From Labilithrix sp. (lineage in GTDB: Bacteria > Myxococcota > Polyangia > Polyangiales > Polyangiaceae): DNA of 64,000 bases. The DNA is taken from the NCBI GenBank assembly GCA_028287035.1, contig JAQBQL010000243.1:134704-198703 (forward strand). The letters run 5' to 3'. Position numbers and translations under genes: made by a program. The notes under the pieces were generated by a model, which saw only the letters and a program-made list of their open reading frames with translations, was not told where the DNA came from and ran no database searches. Position 1 is the stretch's first letter; the number at the start of each line of letters is the position of its first letter. Of this stretch, positions 50,310 through 59,543 are shown piece by piece.

Positions 50310-50771
50310 TCACGGCAGCGTGAACACCGCCTGCGTGCACTCCTTGGGTTCGCACGCGGGTCCGTTCGGGCCGGGCGTGCTGCGGTACGCCGGCGAGAAC
50401 GTCGCCTCCCGGACCGGCTGCCCGTCACGGGTGACATGGATGGTGATGCTCTTCGCGTCCTTCCGGGCCACGCGCAGGCCCCCGATCGATTGCTGCGAGG
50501 CCTGCAGCGACGAGCCGGTCGTCACGAGCTGGAGGTCGGGCAGGGTACATCCATCGTTCGCCGAACCGAGAGGGAGCGTTGCCGTGCAGAACCCCGCGCT
50601 CCCGTCGACGACGACGTCGACCGCGTAAGCCCCGGGCGCCGTCTCGGTGAAGTCGATGCGGACCCCGGGGTCGCCGCAGTCCACCAACGTGCAGGATATG
50701 TGGTCGTCGCTGCCGCAAGCCGCGACGAGAACCGGGACGACGAACCAGGAGCCAAGAGCAAGGCGGGGCAT
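50310..50771 (-). CDS. Small secreted lipoprotein
   Basis: A 153-aa exported protein. MPRLALGSWFVVPVLVAACG has lipidation at Cys19. The mature domain is beta-rich (GVRIDFTETAPGAYAVDVVV, KSITIHVTRDGQPVREATFS) with six further cysteines (SCTLVDCGD, GFCTATL, DGCTLPD, PACEPKECTQ) that probably form three disulfides. The fold could be a small Ig-like sandwich. No family is recognised. It is divergent from the PAS kinase gene (146 bp), with the membrane sugar-transferase gene downstream on the same strand (60 bp). Confidence 0.7.
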   Translation of the reverse strand: MPRLALGSWFVVPVLVAACGSDDHISCTLVDCGDPGVRIDFTETAPGAYAVDVVVDGSAGFCTATLPLGSANDGCTLPDLQLVTTGSSLQASQQSIGGLRVARKDAKSITIHVTRDGQPVREATFSPAYRSTPGPNGPACEPKECTQAVFTLP

Positions 50772-50917
50772 GCGGCGCCCTGGTGCAAGGACAGCGCCAT
50801 CCGAGATCAGCGCGCGTTCTTGCCTCCCGGCGGCCGGCGCGTGTGATCGGCGGGTCCCGGGCCTCGAGGCGCGCTTCTGGGAATCGCGGGCCGCGCGTGC
50901 GATCCTATCCGGATCCG

Positions 50918-52126
50918 ATGGGTCAGCGTTACCAGCAGCCGCAGGCGGTCTTGCGCGGCGTTCTCGAGAGCCCCCCGGGGATCGTCATCTTCGCGCTCGA
51001 CCGGGAGTACCGCTACCTCGCCTTCAACGAGAACCATGCGGCGACCATCGCCCGCATCTGGGGCGCGACCATCCGGGTCGGCCACTCGATGCTCGACATC
51101 ATCGGGCGCGCCGACGACCGCGAGAAGGCCAAGCGGAACTTCGATCGCGCGCTCTCCGGCGAGAGCCTCACGCTCATCGAGGAGTACGGCGACGAGCAGA
51201 AGGAGCGGCGCGCGTACGAGAACATCTACAGCCCGATCCGCGACGAGGAGGGCGCCATCATCGGGCTCACCGTCTACCTGCGGGACATCTCGGCGGAGCG
51301 CGCCGCGCAGGCGGAGTTCGAACGCTACCGGACGTCCCTCGAGGACCTCGTCATGCAGCGGAGCGAGGAGCTCGAGCTCGTCCACGCCAAGCTGCTCGAC
51401 GCCCAGAAGCTCGAGAGCCTCGGGGTGCTCGCCGGCGGCATTGCCCACGACTTCAACAACCTCCTCGCCGTGATCCTCGGGCGCGTCGAGCTGGCCATGC
51501 CGCTCCTCGGCACGCAGACCGTCCTCCGTGACCACCTCGAGATCGTCCGTGAGAGCGCGCTCGAAGGCCGCATGCTCACGAAGCAGCTCCTCGGCTATTC
51601 CGGCAAGGGCAAGCTGTCGGTCGAGTACGTCGATCTCAGCGAGCTGCTGCGGAGCATGATGCCGCTGCTCCGCGCCTCGGTCCCGCCGTCGATCTCGCTC
51701 ACCGTGGACGCGAGCCCGAGGCCCGTCGTCGCCAAGCTCGATGCAACGCAGGTGAGGCAGCTCGTGCTGAACCTCGTCACCAACGCCGCCGAGGCCATCG
51801 GCGAGGCGCCCGGGCACGTGCTCGTCCGTTCGACGGTCATCGAGGCCGACGAGTCGGTGCTCGCCGAGGCCTGCATGGCGACGTCAGTGCCGTACGGCGC
51901 TCACGCGTGCATCGAGGTGCACGACGACGGCTGTGGCATGAACGACGTCGTACGCTCGAAGATCTTCGACCCGTTCTTCACGACGAAGGTGAGCGGCCGC
52001 GGCCTCGGGCTCGCGGCGGCGCTCGGCACGGTGCGCAGCCACCACGGCACCATCCTGCTCCGCTCCAACGTGGGCCAGGGCAGCCGCTTCCGGGTGCTCT
52101 TCCCGCTGATCGAGACGCCGGGCTGA
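50918..52126 (+). CDS. PAS histidine kinase without receiver domain
   Basis: A 402-aa cytoplasmic sensor kinase. One PAS domain (about 15-135: GIVIFALDREYRYLAFNENH, GLTVYLRDISAERAAQ) and a short coiled coil lead to HisKA with phospho-acceptor His177 (GGIAHDFNNLLAVILGR). The HATPase_c domain has the N box (NLVTNAAEAI), G1 (DDGCGMND), F (FDPFFTTK) and a G2 box SGRGLGLAAALG. The H box is almost the same as in the hybrid kinase at 39.1 kb, so the two belong to one subfamily. It carries no receiver and no response regulator is adjacent. The stop is 6 bp from the end of the convergent hydrolase gene. Signal and output are unknown. Confidence 0.95.
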   Translation: MGQRYQQPQAVLRGVLESPPGIVIFALDREYRYLAFNENHAATIARIWGATIRVGHSMLDIIGRADDREKAKRNFDRALSGESLTLIEEYGDEQKERRAYENIYSPIRDEEGAIIGLTVYLRDISAERAAQAEFERYRTSLEDLVMQRSEELELVHAKLLDAQKLESLGVLAGGIAHDFNNLLAVILGRVELAMPLLGTQTVLRDHLEIVRESALEGRMLTKQLLGYSGKGKLSVEYVDLSELLRSMMPLLRASVPPSISLTVDASPRPVVAKLDATQVRQLVLNLVTNAAEAIGEAPGHVLVRSTVIEADESVLAEACMATSVPYGAHACIEVHDDGCGMNDVVRSKIFDPFFTTKVSGRGLGLAAALGTVRSHHGTILLRSNVGQGSRFRVLFPLIETPG

Positions 52127-52131
52127 ACGGG

Positions 52132-52908
52132 TCACGGTCGTGCGCGGGCGTGCTCGTCGAGCCATGCCAGCGCGCGGCCCATCACGTCCTCGCCGTCGAG
52201 GAGCTGTCCGTGCCTCGCCTTCGGGATCTCCACGTAGGTGGCGGGGACGCCGCGCTGGAGGAGCAGGCGGGCGCTCTCGCGCATGAGCGCCGGGTTGTCG
52301 AACGTGCCGGCCATCATCACCGCGCCCTCGAGCGCGCCAAGCCGCTGCGCATCGACCAGACGCGGCGCCCCGATCAGGACGAGGCGCCGGTACGTCGCCG
52401 GGAAGGTCGCGGCGAGGGACTCCGCGACGTTCGCGCCCTGCGAGTAGCCGATCGCCACGATGGCATCACCGGGGGCGACGCCGCTGGCCGAGAAGCCCGC
52501 GCGCACGCGCGCATCGATGGTCTTCGCGTTCGACGTCCACGAGCGGAGACCGTGGCCACAATCGTGCTCGCCCTGGAGCGCCAGGATCGTTCCGCGGGCC
52601 GACGCTGCAAAGGCGAACGCCTGGATGTAGCCGAGCCCGTGCGTGCACGCGCCGTGGAAGAAGACCATCTGCTGCGCCGTCCCGCGGCGCCCCGGAACGA
52701 CGTAGACCGGCAGATCGCCCGCCACATCGACGGTCACGGCCGCGACCGGCGGCTCGGGCGCGCTCGCCTCGGGTGCGGCGCTCGCGCTGGTGGTCGCTGG
52801 CGCGGCGTCGGGCGCTTCGATCGCGGGCGGCGCGGCCCGTCCCGCGCCATCCGTGCGGCAGGCAGAGACGAACACGAGCAGCGCGGCCGCCAGGAGATGC
52901 CTGAGCAC
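52132..52908 (-). CDS. Lipoprotein alpha/beta hydrolase
   Basis: A 258-aa exported hydrolase. The GTG at 52908 gives MLRHLLAAALLVFVSAC, a lipoprotein signal with Cys17, followed by an Ala/Pro/Ser-rich tether. The catalytic domain has an oxyanion loop MVFFHGACTHGLGYIQAFAF, the nucleophile elbow GYSQGAN (Ser within AIVAIGYSQGANVAESLAAT) and the likely His in VEIPKARHGQLLDG. The layout resembles phospholipase/carboxylesterase and PHB-depolymerase-like enzymes. The acid was not fixed with certainty. It should be anchored in the envelope and act on an ester outside the cytoplasm. Its substrate is unknown. Confidence 0.8.
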   Translation of the reverse strand: MLRHLLAAALLVFVSACRTDGAGRAAPPAIEAPDAAPATTSASAAPEASAPEPPVAAVTVDVAGDLPVYVVPGRRGTAQQMVFFHGACTHGLGYIQAFAFAASARGTILALQGEHDCGHGLRSWTSNAKTIDARVRAGFSASGVAPGDAIVAIGYSQGANVAESLAATFPATYRRLVLIGAPRLVDAQRLGALEGAVMMAGTFDNPALMRESARLLLQRGVPATYVEIPKARHGQLLDGEDVMGRALAWLDEHARARP

Positions 52909-52942
52909 GGCCCGAGTGTAGCGCGCCGACCGCGGCGGCGAC

Positions 52943-53827
52943 TCAGGGCGTGCAGCTGGCGAGGCAGTAATTGCTGACGCAGCGCTCGTCCGCCGTGGCA
53001 ACACACCTGTCGCATCTCGAGACGAGCGCCGGCTCGTAACAGCCCATGTAGCTGTATCCGTCATTGCGAGTCCTGGTGTTGGCGCAAGCGATGAGGCCCG
53101 CGCCGCAGACGTAGCCGCCCGCCTTGCACGACCCCTTTGCGTCAGCGCCATACACGCCGAAGGTGTCGCCGTCCGTCACCCCGCAGGAGCCGCAATGCAG
53201 AGGATCTCGGTCGAGGTACGTGCAGACGGACGGGCGAGAGAGAGGCGACGCGCATTCCGTGCACGTCTCTAGCGCGACCGGGCTCGTCGCACTCCGCACC
53301 TCCAGCGCCGCCGCATCGCCGGACACGCTCGGCAGCTCGAACGTGAGCTCGACGGGCGCGTCCTCGGCGGCATCGAGCGGCGCGAACGCGAGGATCCATG
53401 GGCCGAAGCTCGCGCCGCCTGCGAGCGAGTCCCCCTCGGCGGGCATCTTGCCGTCGACCCACGCGAGATCGGCGCTCGAGACCGAGTACGTCGGCATCTT
53501 CAGCAGCCCGCTCGCGACGCGAAGCTTGAACGCGTTCCTGGTCAGCAGGACCGGCGCACCGCCCTCGCCGTTCGCGAGCGTGACGGTGACGAGGAGAGGA
53601 GTGTCCGCGGCGCCGTCCGTCCGGTGCTGCCTCACCTGGTGGATCCGGAGGGCGAGCTGGCCAGGTGCTGCCGGCGGTCGCGTGCCCGCGTCCCCGGACG
53701 AACCACCGTCCTCGAGGCTTGCCGCCTCCGGGCTGCCGCCGTCGCCCGGGGCCAGCGCCTGCGTCGACGAGCCACATGCGAGAAGCGCGAGGCCCATGAT
53801 GCCGGACCACGTGAGGCGATGTCTCAT
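52943..53827 (-). CDS. Cys-rich secreted lipoprotein
   Basis: A 294-aa exported protein. MRHRLTWSGIMGLALLACGS has lipidation at Cys18, then an Asp/Gly/Ser-rich tether (DGGSPEAASLEDGGSSGDAG). The middle domain is a beta-sandwich (QLALRIHQVRQHRTDGAADT, PLLVTVTLANGEGGAPVLLT, PVELTFELPSVSGDAAALEV). The C-terminal third holds about sixteen cysteines in short loops (ETCTECASP, SVCTYLDRDPLHCGSCGVTD, VCGAGLIACANTRT, SRCDRCVATADERCVSNYCL), a Cys-rich module like those of other lipoproteins in this window. The start at 53827 is the ATG directly before the signal peptide. The function is unknown. Confidence 0.75.
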   Translation of the reverse strand: MRHRLTWSGIMGLALLACGSSTQALAPGDGGSPEAASLEDGGSSGDAGTRPPAAPGQLALRIHQVRQHRTDGAADTPLLVTVTLANGEGGAPVLLTRNAFKLRVASGLLKMPTYSVSSADLAWVDGKMPAEGDSLAGGASFGPWILAFAPLDAAEDAPVELTFELPSVSGDAAALEVRSATSPVALETCTECASPLSRPSVCTYLDRDPLHCGSCGVTDGDTFGVYGADAKGSCKAGGYVCGAGLIACANTRTRNDGYSYMGCYEPALVSRCDRCVATADERCVSNYCLASCTP

Positions 53828-53889
53828 GCTTCCTGGAGCCGCGGTCACCGCCGCGGTCGCAGCATTTCGCCCGCGACCACCGTCACGCG

Positions 53890-55182
53890 CTACTGCCGGA
53901 CGAGCTCGCCGCCCGGCGTGATCGCGAAGTGCGCGAGCGGCGGCCGGTACTGCGCTCCGTAGGTCCGGCACGCGAGCTTGCCGCCTCCTTCGGTGCACCA
54001 CGTGGCGTCGAGGGTCTTCGCGGGCGCGTAGTTGCCCGCCGCGTCGTACGCGCCGACGGTGCCGCGCAGGACCGCGACGAGGTGCCCGTTCTCGACGCGC
54101 AGGGACTCGACCTCCTGGATCGAGGGGATGCTGGGGCAGCCCGGATCGAGCGGATCGCGGGTCGCCCAACCGATGGTGGTGAGCGCGAGGCCGCGCGGCA
54201 CCTCGACCACCAGACGCAGCTCGGTGCGGATGCCGTCGGACAGCTCCACGTAGAACGCGCGCCGGTACGTCGCGTCGCCCACGAAGCGGAGGGCCCGCGG
54301 AGACTCGGCGCAGTTGGCCGCGCGGAGCTTCAGCTGGTTCATCTGCGCGCTCTCCTCGAGCTCCGCCTTCCTCGCGGCCACGCTCTTCACGTACGCGGCA
54401 CACAGCGCAGCGACGTTCGCATGAGCGGCCGTCGTCACGACCGGCGGGTCGTCCGGCAGGGCGTCGGGGGCCTGGTCGAGGCTGCCGACGCTCACGCGGA
54501 GCGGCGCTGCGCGGTCGCGGCGGGCCGCGCCAGGAGTGCCGACGACACGCAGCTCGCTGACCGTGAGCTCTCGCCACTCCTTCCGCGTGCCCGGCAACGT
54601 CGCGAGCACCTTGATCTCGTAGTCACCGCCGGGGCCATCGACCGCGAGCACCTGCAGGCCGCGCACGTTCGGGTCGAGCGAGCGCTCGCCGAGGACCACG
54701 CCACCACGCGAGAGCTGCACCTTCGTGATCCGGTGGTTCGCCGTGAAGAGGTCGACGTCACCCTTGATGCGGTCGTAGCCGGCGGTCATCTCGATGTGAT
54801 CCACGTGGGCGTCGGCCGGGACGCGGAACGCGAGGAAGCCCCCCACGAGGTCGCCCGTCTTGCCGTTCCACGCGGTGTCGAGCTTGCCGTCCACGAGGAG
54901 CTCGGGGAAGTCGTGCGGGTTCGCCACGGTCGAGGACACCGCGACCTTCGCCGGCACCAGATCGAGCAGGTTCGGGGCTGCGCCGAGCTTCTGCGACGTC
55001 GGAGCGGCCGCCTCGGCAGGCGCCGGCGTGATCGAGGGCACGGGGCGGGCCGCGCTCGAAGCAGCGGCGCTCGAAGCAGCGGGCGCGGCCTCCCCCTCCG
55101 GTGAGCGGTGACACGCGGCCAGCAAGCCGCCGATGGCCAGGGCGGCGAGATGTGACCGAGCCAAGAAGGAAAGCGCGCGCAT
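53890..55182 (-). CDS. Lipoprotein with discoidin-like (NADase-type glycan-binding) domain
   Basis: A 430-aa exported protein. MRALSFLARSHLAALAIGGL and LAAC give lipidation at Cys24, followed by an Ala/Ser/Pro-rich tether. Residues about 75-220 form an F5/8-type (discoidin) sandwich with the usual opening: VSSTVANPHDFPELLVDGKL, DTAWNGKTGDLVGGFLAFRV, then ITKVQLSRGGVVLGERSL and WRELTVSELRVVG. This resembles the NADase-type glycan-binding domain of myxobacteria. The C-terminal part (VAALCAAYVKSVAARKAELE, YRRAFYVELSDGIRTELRLV, ATWCTEGGGKLACRTYGAQY) is unassigned. It probably binds surface glycans. The start at 55182 is chosen because it directly precedes the signal peptide. Confidence 0.75.
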   Translation of the reverse strand: MRALSFLARSHLAALAIGGLLAACHRSPEGEAAPAASSAAASSAARPVPSITPAPAEAAAPTSQKLGAAPNLLDLVPAKVAVSSTVANPHDFPELLVDGKLDTAWNGKTGDLVGGFLAFRVPADAHVDHIEMTAGYDRIKGDVDLFTANHRITKVQLSRGGVVLGERSLDPNVRGLQVLAVDGPGGDYEIKVLATLPGTRKEWRELTVSELRVVGTPGAARRDRAAPLRVSVGSLDQAPDALPDDPPVVTTAAHANVAALCAAYVKSVAARKAELEESAQMNQLKLRAANCAESPRALRFVGDATYRRAFYVELSDGIRTELRLVVEVPRGLALTTIGWATRDPLDPGCPSIPSIQEVESLRVENGHLVAVLRGTVGAYDAAGNYAPAKTLDATWCTEGGGKLACRTYGAQYRPPLAHFAITPGGELVRQ

Positions 55183-55258
55183 CTCCCGCAAACGCCCGGG
55201 ACCACTGACGCATTCACGCGCCCGTTCACGTCGTACGATCATCGAGCCGAGTCTATCC

Positions 55259-56077
55259 TCAGAACGCGAAGTCGATGCGCGTCGTCTGTCCGCGCGAGAC
55301 GTTGCCGAACTTCGTCTGCGTCGTCACCGCGCCGTCGCACGCCGCCGTGACGCGCGCTTGATAGAGCTGGGACGGGGCGTTGCACTGGCCCGCTGCGAGA
55401 TTCGACAGCTCGTACGATCCGGCAGCCGTCTCGCCCGAAGCCGCGAATCCCTGGATGCCACACTCGCTACCGGCGTCGTTCGACCACGCACGGATGACGG
55501 TGGGCTCCACCGGCTTGCCATGGCACGTCACCGCTCCGGCGATCGCGCCGGCGTTGCCGCCGAGCTCGGCGCGCACCGGCAGGCGGAGGTCGAAGACGTT
55601 CGACGTGCCGCGCTTGATGAGCCGGTTGTCGACCGCCGCGCCGTAGCGCGCGAAGCTCGTCTTGCCGTCGGCTCCGCGCGGGTACACCTCGATCCACACC
55701 TTCGAGGCGGGAGTACCGACGCACTTCCCCCAGGTCGACACGTTGCCCGCCGCCGGGCCGCCGGTTGCGGGCAGCGTCGGGTTCACGTGCTGCACCACCG
55801 AGTACGTGGTGCAGGCGTCGTCGTCGCACGGGAGCGTGCCGTTCTTGTCGAGGTGCCCACCCTCGGCGGTGGTGAACGAGATGCCGATGAGCGCGTTGAT
55901 CGCGCGACCGTCCTCGCCGTAGACCCGGCCCCCGATCCACGTCGGCAGGACCGAGCTGCACTCGGTCGCGAGCGCGCTGGTGTCCGACTCGACGCCCGCG
56001 TCCTCCTCGGCGGAAGGGCCGCACGCGACCAGCGGAGCGAGGAGGAGCGCCGCGGAGACCACGAGCGAGAGCTTCAT
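55259..56077 (-). CDS. Secreted lipoprotein
   Basis: A 272-aa exported protein. MKLSLVVSAALLLAPLVACG has lipidation at Cys19, followed by PSAEEDAGVESDTSALATEC. The body is beta-rich with a transthyretin/Cna-B-like start (WIGGRVYGEDGRAINALIGI, SFTTAEGGHLDKNG) and a second such repeat (GAIAGAVTCHGKPVEPTVIR, AWSNDAGSECGIQGF, GSYELSNLAAGQCNAP), so it may contain two carboxypeptidase-regulatory-like sandwiches. Several cysteines (LPCDDDACTTY, GKCVGT) may form disulfides. No enzyme motif is seen. It is divergent from the large fusion gene at 56.3 kb (251 bp). Confidence 0.7.
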   Translation of the reverse strand: MKLSLVVSAALLLAPLVACGPSAEEDAGVESDTSALATECSSVLPTWIGGRVYGEDGRAINALIGISFTTAEGGHLDKNGTLPCDDDACTTYSVVQHVNPTLPATGGPAAGNVSTWGKCVGTPASKVWIEVYPRGADGKTSFARYGAAVDNRLIKRGTSNVFDLRLPVRAELGGNAGAIAGAVTCHGKPVEPTVIRAWSNDAGSECGIQGFAASGETAAGSYELSNLAAGQCNAPSQLYQARVTAACDGAVTTQTKFGNVSRGQTTRIDFAF

Positions 56078-56328
56078 GCCTCCCGTGAGTGCTCGCGCTG
56101 TGCCAAGCGCGGCCCCGAGTCCTCGAGTCCTCGCGCACCGGTGAAAAGCGCGCGAAAGGCGGCAGGACCGCGTCCGACGGGAAGGCGATGCGCGCGATTG
56201 GCACCCAGCGATCCATCACGGCTGGGTACCGGGCTCACCACCCCTGAACGCGCGCTGCCGCGGAGCGTAACCCCGCCTTAACGCGCTCCCGGCCGCGGTC
56301 GTCGTGCCGGAGGTAACCTACCGGGCGG

Positions 56329-59300
56329 GTGACGAACCGCGGCAACAACATCGGCAAGCTCCTCGGGGTCGAAGCGCCCGAACGCCGGTCGGTCGGGCTG
56401 ATGCTCGCGCACTCGTTCGCCATGGGCTGCGCGACGGTCTTCTTCGAGACCGCCGCGAGCGCGATGTTCCTCGCACGCTTCCCGTCGTCCCTGCTGCCCT
56501 GGGTCTACATCGCGGCCGCGGGCGCGAACACCATCACGGGATCGGTGTACGCGCGCGTGCAGCAGCGCACGTCGTTCGCGCGGCTGATGAAGGGGACGCT
56601 CGGCTTCCTCATCGTCCTCGTCACCACCGTCCGCCTGGGCACGGCGCTCTCGGGCGCGGCATGGGCGGCCTTCGCCGGGCTCGTCGCCTATCGCGTCGTG
56701 TCGAGCCTCACCGATCTCGAGTACTGGGCGGTCGCTGCGCGCATCTACGACGTCCGCCAGGCCAAGCGGCTCTTCGGCCTGGTCGGGACGGGCGAGGTCG
56801 TCGCGCGCATCGTCGGGTCGTTCTCGGTGCCGCTGCTGGTCAGGCTCGGCGGGCTCGGCAACCTGATGGTGCTGTCGGCGGTGGCCCTCGCGCTCTGCCT
56901 CTTCCTCGTCACCGCGGTCCTGCGCGGGGCGCAGGCGGCCGAAGGGCCAGGGAGCGCGGTGAACGCCCCGACAGCGGCGCCCGTCCGCGGCCTCGGCGAG
57001 CGACTCCGGGAGATCCGGTCGAGCCGGTACGTGTCGATCGTCGTGCTCGTCGCCGTGCTCGCGACGTTCGGCAAGTACTTCGTCGAGTTCGCCTATCTCG
57101 AGCAGGTGAGCACGCTGTCGAAGGGTGAGGAGCAGCTCGCGGGCTTTCTCGGCCTGTTCGGCGGCATCACGCAGACGCTCAGCCTGCTCACGCGTCTCTT
57201 CGTCTCACGCCCGCTCCTCAGCCGGTTCGGTATCCGCGTCGGGGTCCTCGTACTGCCCGTCCTCCACGCGATCTGCGCCGCTGCGGTCATCGGCAGCGGC
57301 CTCTTCGGTGCGGCGCCGGCGGTCGTGTTCGCGTTCGTCATTGCCAATCAGGGAATCTACAAGACGTTCAAGCATCCCATCGACAACGCGTCCTTCAAGG
57401 TTCTCTACCAGCCGCTCGCGCCCCGCCAGCGTCTGGCCGCGCAGATCGCGGTGGAGATCCTGTTCTCGCCCGTGGTGGTCGGTGTGGCGGGGGGCGTGAT
57501 GCTCCTGTTCAGCGCCGCCGTGCGGTACGACCCGGTGCACTTCGCGTTCGTCTTGCTCCTGAACTTCGTCATCTGGGCGCTCGCCGCGCGTTCGGCGGGC
57601 CGGCGGTACGGCCCCGCGCTCGTCGAGGTCATCCGGCGGCGCATCGAGGGCAACGTCGTGCTCCCGTTCGACGACGCGACGACCCTGGCGGTGCTCCGCG
57701 CGAGGCTCGAGAGCAGCCGGCCCGCCGAGGTCTGTGCCGCGCTCGATCTCCTCGAGAAGGCCGGGGCGCCCGACTTCACGGCAACGCTCCTCACCGCGGT
57801 CGAGCATCCGTCGCCGGACGTACGGCGCTACGCGACCGAGCGACTGCTCGCGACCGACCCAGCGGCACTCGCCGGCGTGCTGCCGCGTCTCTCCTCGGAC
57901 CCGGCGCCCGGCGTGCGCGGCGTCGCCCTGAAGGCGGTCGCGGCGGCGGGCGGTGACGATGCGATCACCGAGCTCGAACGTCATCTCGACGATGCCGACC
58001 ACCTCGTCCGGCGCGTCGCCGTCGCGGGCCTGGTCGGCCTCGGCACCGCGGACGCCGAACAGCGGGCCCACCGCGCGATAGCCGCATTCGCAGCAAGGAA
58101 GGAGCCCGGAGAGCGGGTCCTTGCCGCGCAGCTCGCCGGCGAATACCAGATCGACGGCATCGTCCGCGGGCTCCTCGCCGATCCAAGCCCGGAGGTCCGG
58201 CGGGCGGCTCTCCTTGCGGCGGGCCACGCGCGCACCACCGGCACGGTACCGCTCCTCGTCCAGCATCTGCGCGACCCGCGGTTCGCGCAGAGCGCCGCCC
58301 GCGCCCTGGCCGCGCACGGCCCCGCCGTCCTTCCGGCCCTCGAAGCGCTCTTCGATGAGGACGACCAGGTGCTCGCGCGCCGCCTCGTGTACGTCTATCG
58401 CCTCGTGGGGCCCGCCGCGATCCCCGCCCTGCTCACCCACCTCGGATCACCGGACGTCGTGGTCCGCGGGCGCGTGCTCCGGGCACTCGAGGCTCTCGGC
58501 TGGCGCGCACGCGGAGCGGAGCGGGCGGAGCTCCAGCGGCTCCTCGTGAGCGAGGCGCGGGACGCGGCCTCCTGGCTCGCGGCGGCGCGCGACCTCGGCG
58601 AGGAGCGGAGATTCGAGGCACTGGCCCACGCGCTCCGGCAAGAGGTCTCCGCGGCGCAGACGCGCGCCTTCAGCCTCCTCGCGCTCGTTCACGACCGCAT
58701 CGCCGTCCAGCGCGCCGCTCACCACCTCGCGCGTCCTGGAAAAGAGCGCCGCGCGTACGCGCTCGAGGTCCTCGACCTGATGCTCGATGGGGACGACCGG
58801 CGCGCGGTGATGCCCCTCCTCGATCAGGGCAACGCCGAACGCGAGGCCCTGCTTATGGGCCGATTTCCGGAGCCCCGGATGCCCCCGCTCGAGCGGCTTC
58901 GTGACCTGCTCGCACGACCGGAGCGTGCGCTCCGGGCCTGGACGCGCGCGCTGGCGGTTCGCGCGGCGCTGGCCGGCGGCGAACCGGCGCTCAGCGAAAG
59001 CACCGCACGCGCAATGGCAACGAGCGGTCTCGTTCGCACACTCTGCACTCCTGACCCGAAGGCCTCGTCCGACATGCTTCCCATCGAGAAAGTGATCCTG
59101 CTCAAGACGGTCCCGATGTTCACGACCACCTCCGAAGATCTGCTCGCCGAGATCGCCGAGGCGGTCGAGGAGGTCGACGTGCCCGCGGGCACGACGGTGT
59201 TCGAGAAGGGCGACGCCGGCGAGAGCATGTACATCGTGGTCTCGGGTCGCGTGCGGGTCTTCGACGGCGAACGGACGCTGCGCGTGCTCGGGGAGCGCGA

Positions 59301-59499
59301 GATGTTCGGTGAGCTCGCGCTGCTCGACCCCGCGCCGCGCTCGGCGTCGGTCGCTGCGGTCGAAGCGGCGCACCTCTTCCGGCTGGACGGCGACGTGTTC
59401 GCGCAGCTCATGGCGGGCAACCTCGACATCGTCCGCGGCGTCTTGCACGTCCTCTGCGAACGGCTGCGAAACACCTCCGCGGGCGCGGGCGGCAGCTAG
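56329..59499 (+). CDS. Nucleotide-translocase-like transporter fused to HEAT repeats and a cyclic-nucleotide-binding domain
   Basis: A 1056-aa fusion protein. Residues about 20-440 form a 10-12 helix transporter of the MFS/ATP-ADP-translocase-like (NTT) type (RSVGLMLAHSFAMGCATVFF, SSLLPWVYIAAAGANTITGS, AKRLFGLVGTGEVVARIVGS, FVIANQGIYKTFKHPIDNAS). Residues about 455-880 are HEAT repeats (EVCAALDLLEKAGAPDFTAT, VRRAALLAAGHARTTGTVPL, VVVRGRVLRALEALGW). Residues about 920-1045 form a cNMP-binding domain (FEKGDAGESMYIVVSGRVRV, EMFGELALLDPAPRSASVAA) with the phosphate-binding cassette FGELALL...PRSAS intact. Activity is therefore likely gated by cAMP, cGMP or a similar ligand. The start is GTG, with a GGAGGT about 18 bp before it. 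The transported substrate is unknown. Confidence 0.9.
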   Translation: MTNRGNNIGKLLGVEAPERRSVGLMLAHSFAMGCATVFFETAASAMFLARFPSSLLPWVYIAAAGANTITGSVYARVQQRTSFARLMKGTLGFLIVLVTTVRLGTALSGAAWAAFAGLVAYRVVSSLTDLEYWAVAARIYDVRQAKRLFGLVGTGEVVARIVGSFSVPLLVRLGGLGNLMVLSAVALALCLFLVTAVLRGAQAAEGPGSAVNAPTAAPVRGLGERLREIRSSRYVSIVVLVAVLATFGKYFVEFAYLEQVSTLSKGEEQLAGFLGLFGGITQTLSLLTRLFVSRPLLSRFGIRVGVLVLPVLHAICAAAVIGSGLFGAAPAVVFAFVIANQGIYKTFKHPIDNASFKVLYQPLAPRQRLAAQIAVEILFSPVVVGVAGGVMLLFSAAVRYDPVHFAFVLLLNFVIWALAARSAGRRYGPALVEVIRRRIEGNVVLPFDDATTLAVLRARLESSRPAEVCAALDLLEKAGAPDFTATLLTAVEHPSPDVRRYATERLLATDPAALAGVLPRLSSDPAPGVRGVALKAVAAAGGDDAITELERHLDDADHLVRRVAVAGLVGLGTADAEQRAHRAIAAFAARKEPGERVLAAQLAGEYQIDGIVRGLLADPSPEVRRAALLAAGHARTTGTVPLLVQHLRDPRFAQSAARALAAHGPAVLPALEALFDEDDQVLARRLVYVYRLVGPAAIPALLTHLGSPDVVVRGRVLRALEALGWRARGAERAELQRLLVSEARDAASWLAAARDLGEERRFEALAHALRQEVSAAQTRAFSLLALVHDRIAVQRAAHHLARPGKERRAYALEVLDLMLDGDDRRAVMPLLDQGNAEREALLMGRFPEPRMPPLERLRDLLARPERALRAWTRALAVRAALAGGEPALSESTARAMATSGLVRTLCTPDPKASSDMLPIEKVILLKTVPMFTTTSEDLLAEIAEAVEEVDVPAGTTVFEKGDAGESMYIVVSGRVRVFDGERTLRVLGEREMFGELALLDPAPRSASVAAVEAAHLFRLDGDVFAQLMAGNLDIVRGVLHVLCERLRNTSAGAGGS

Positions 59500-59543
59500 A
59501 CTACCGCTCGGCGCGGAGCTTCTCACTGGCAGGATGGTGCGCG

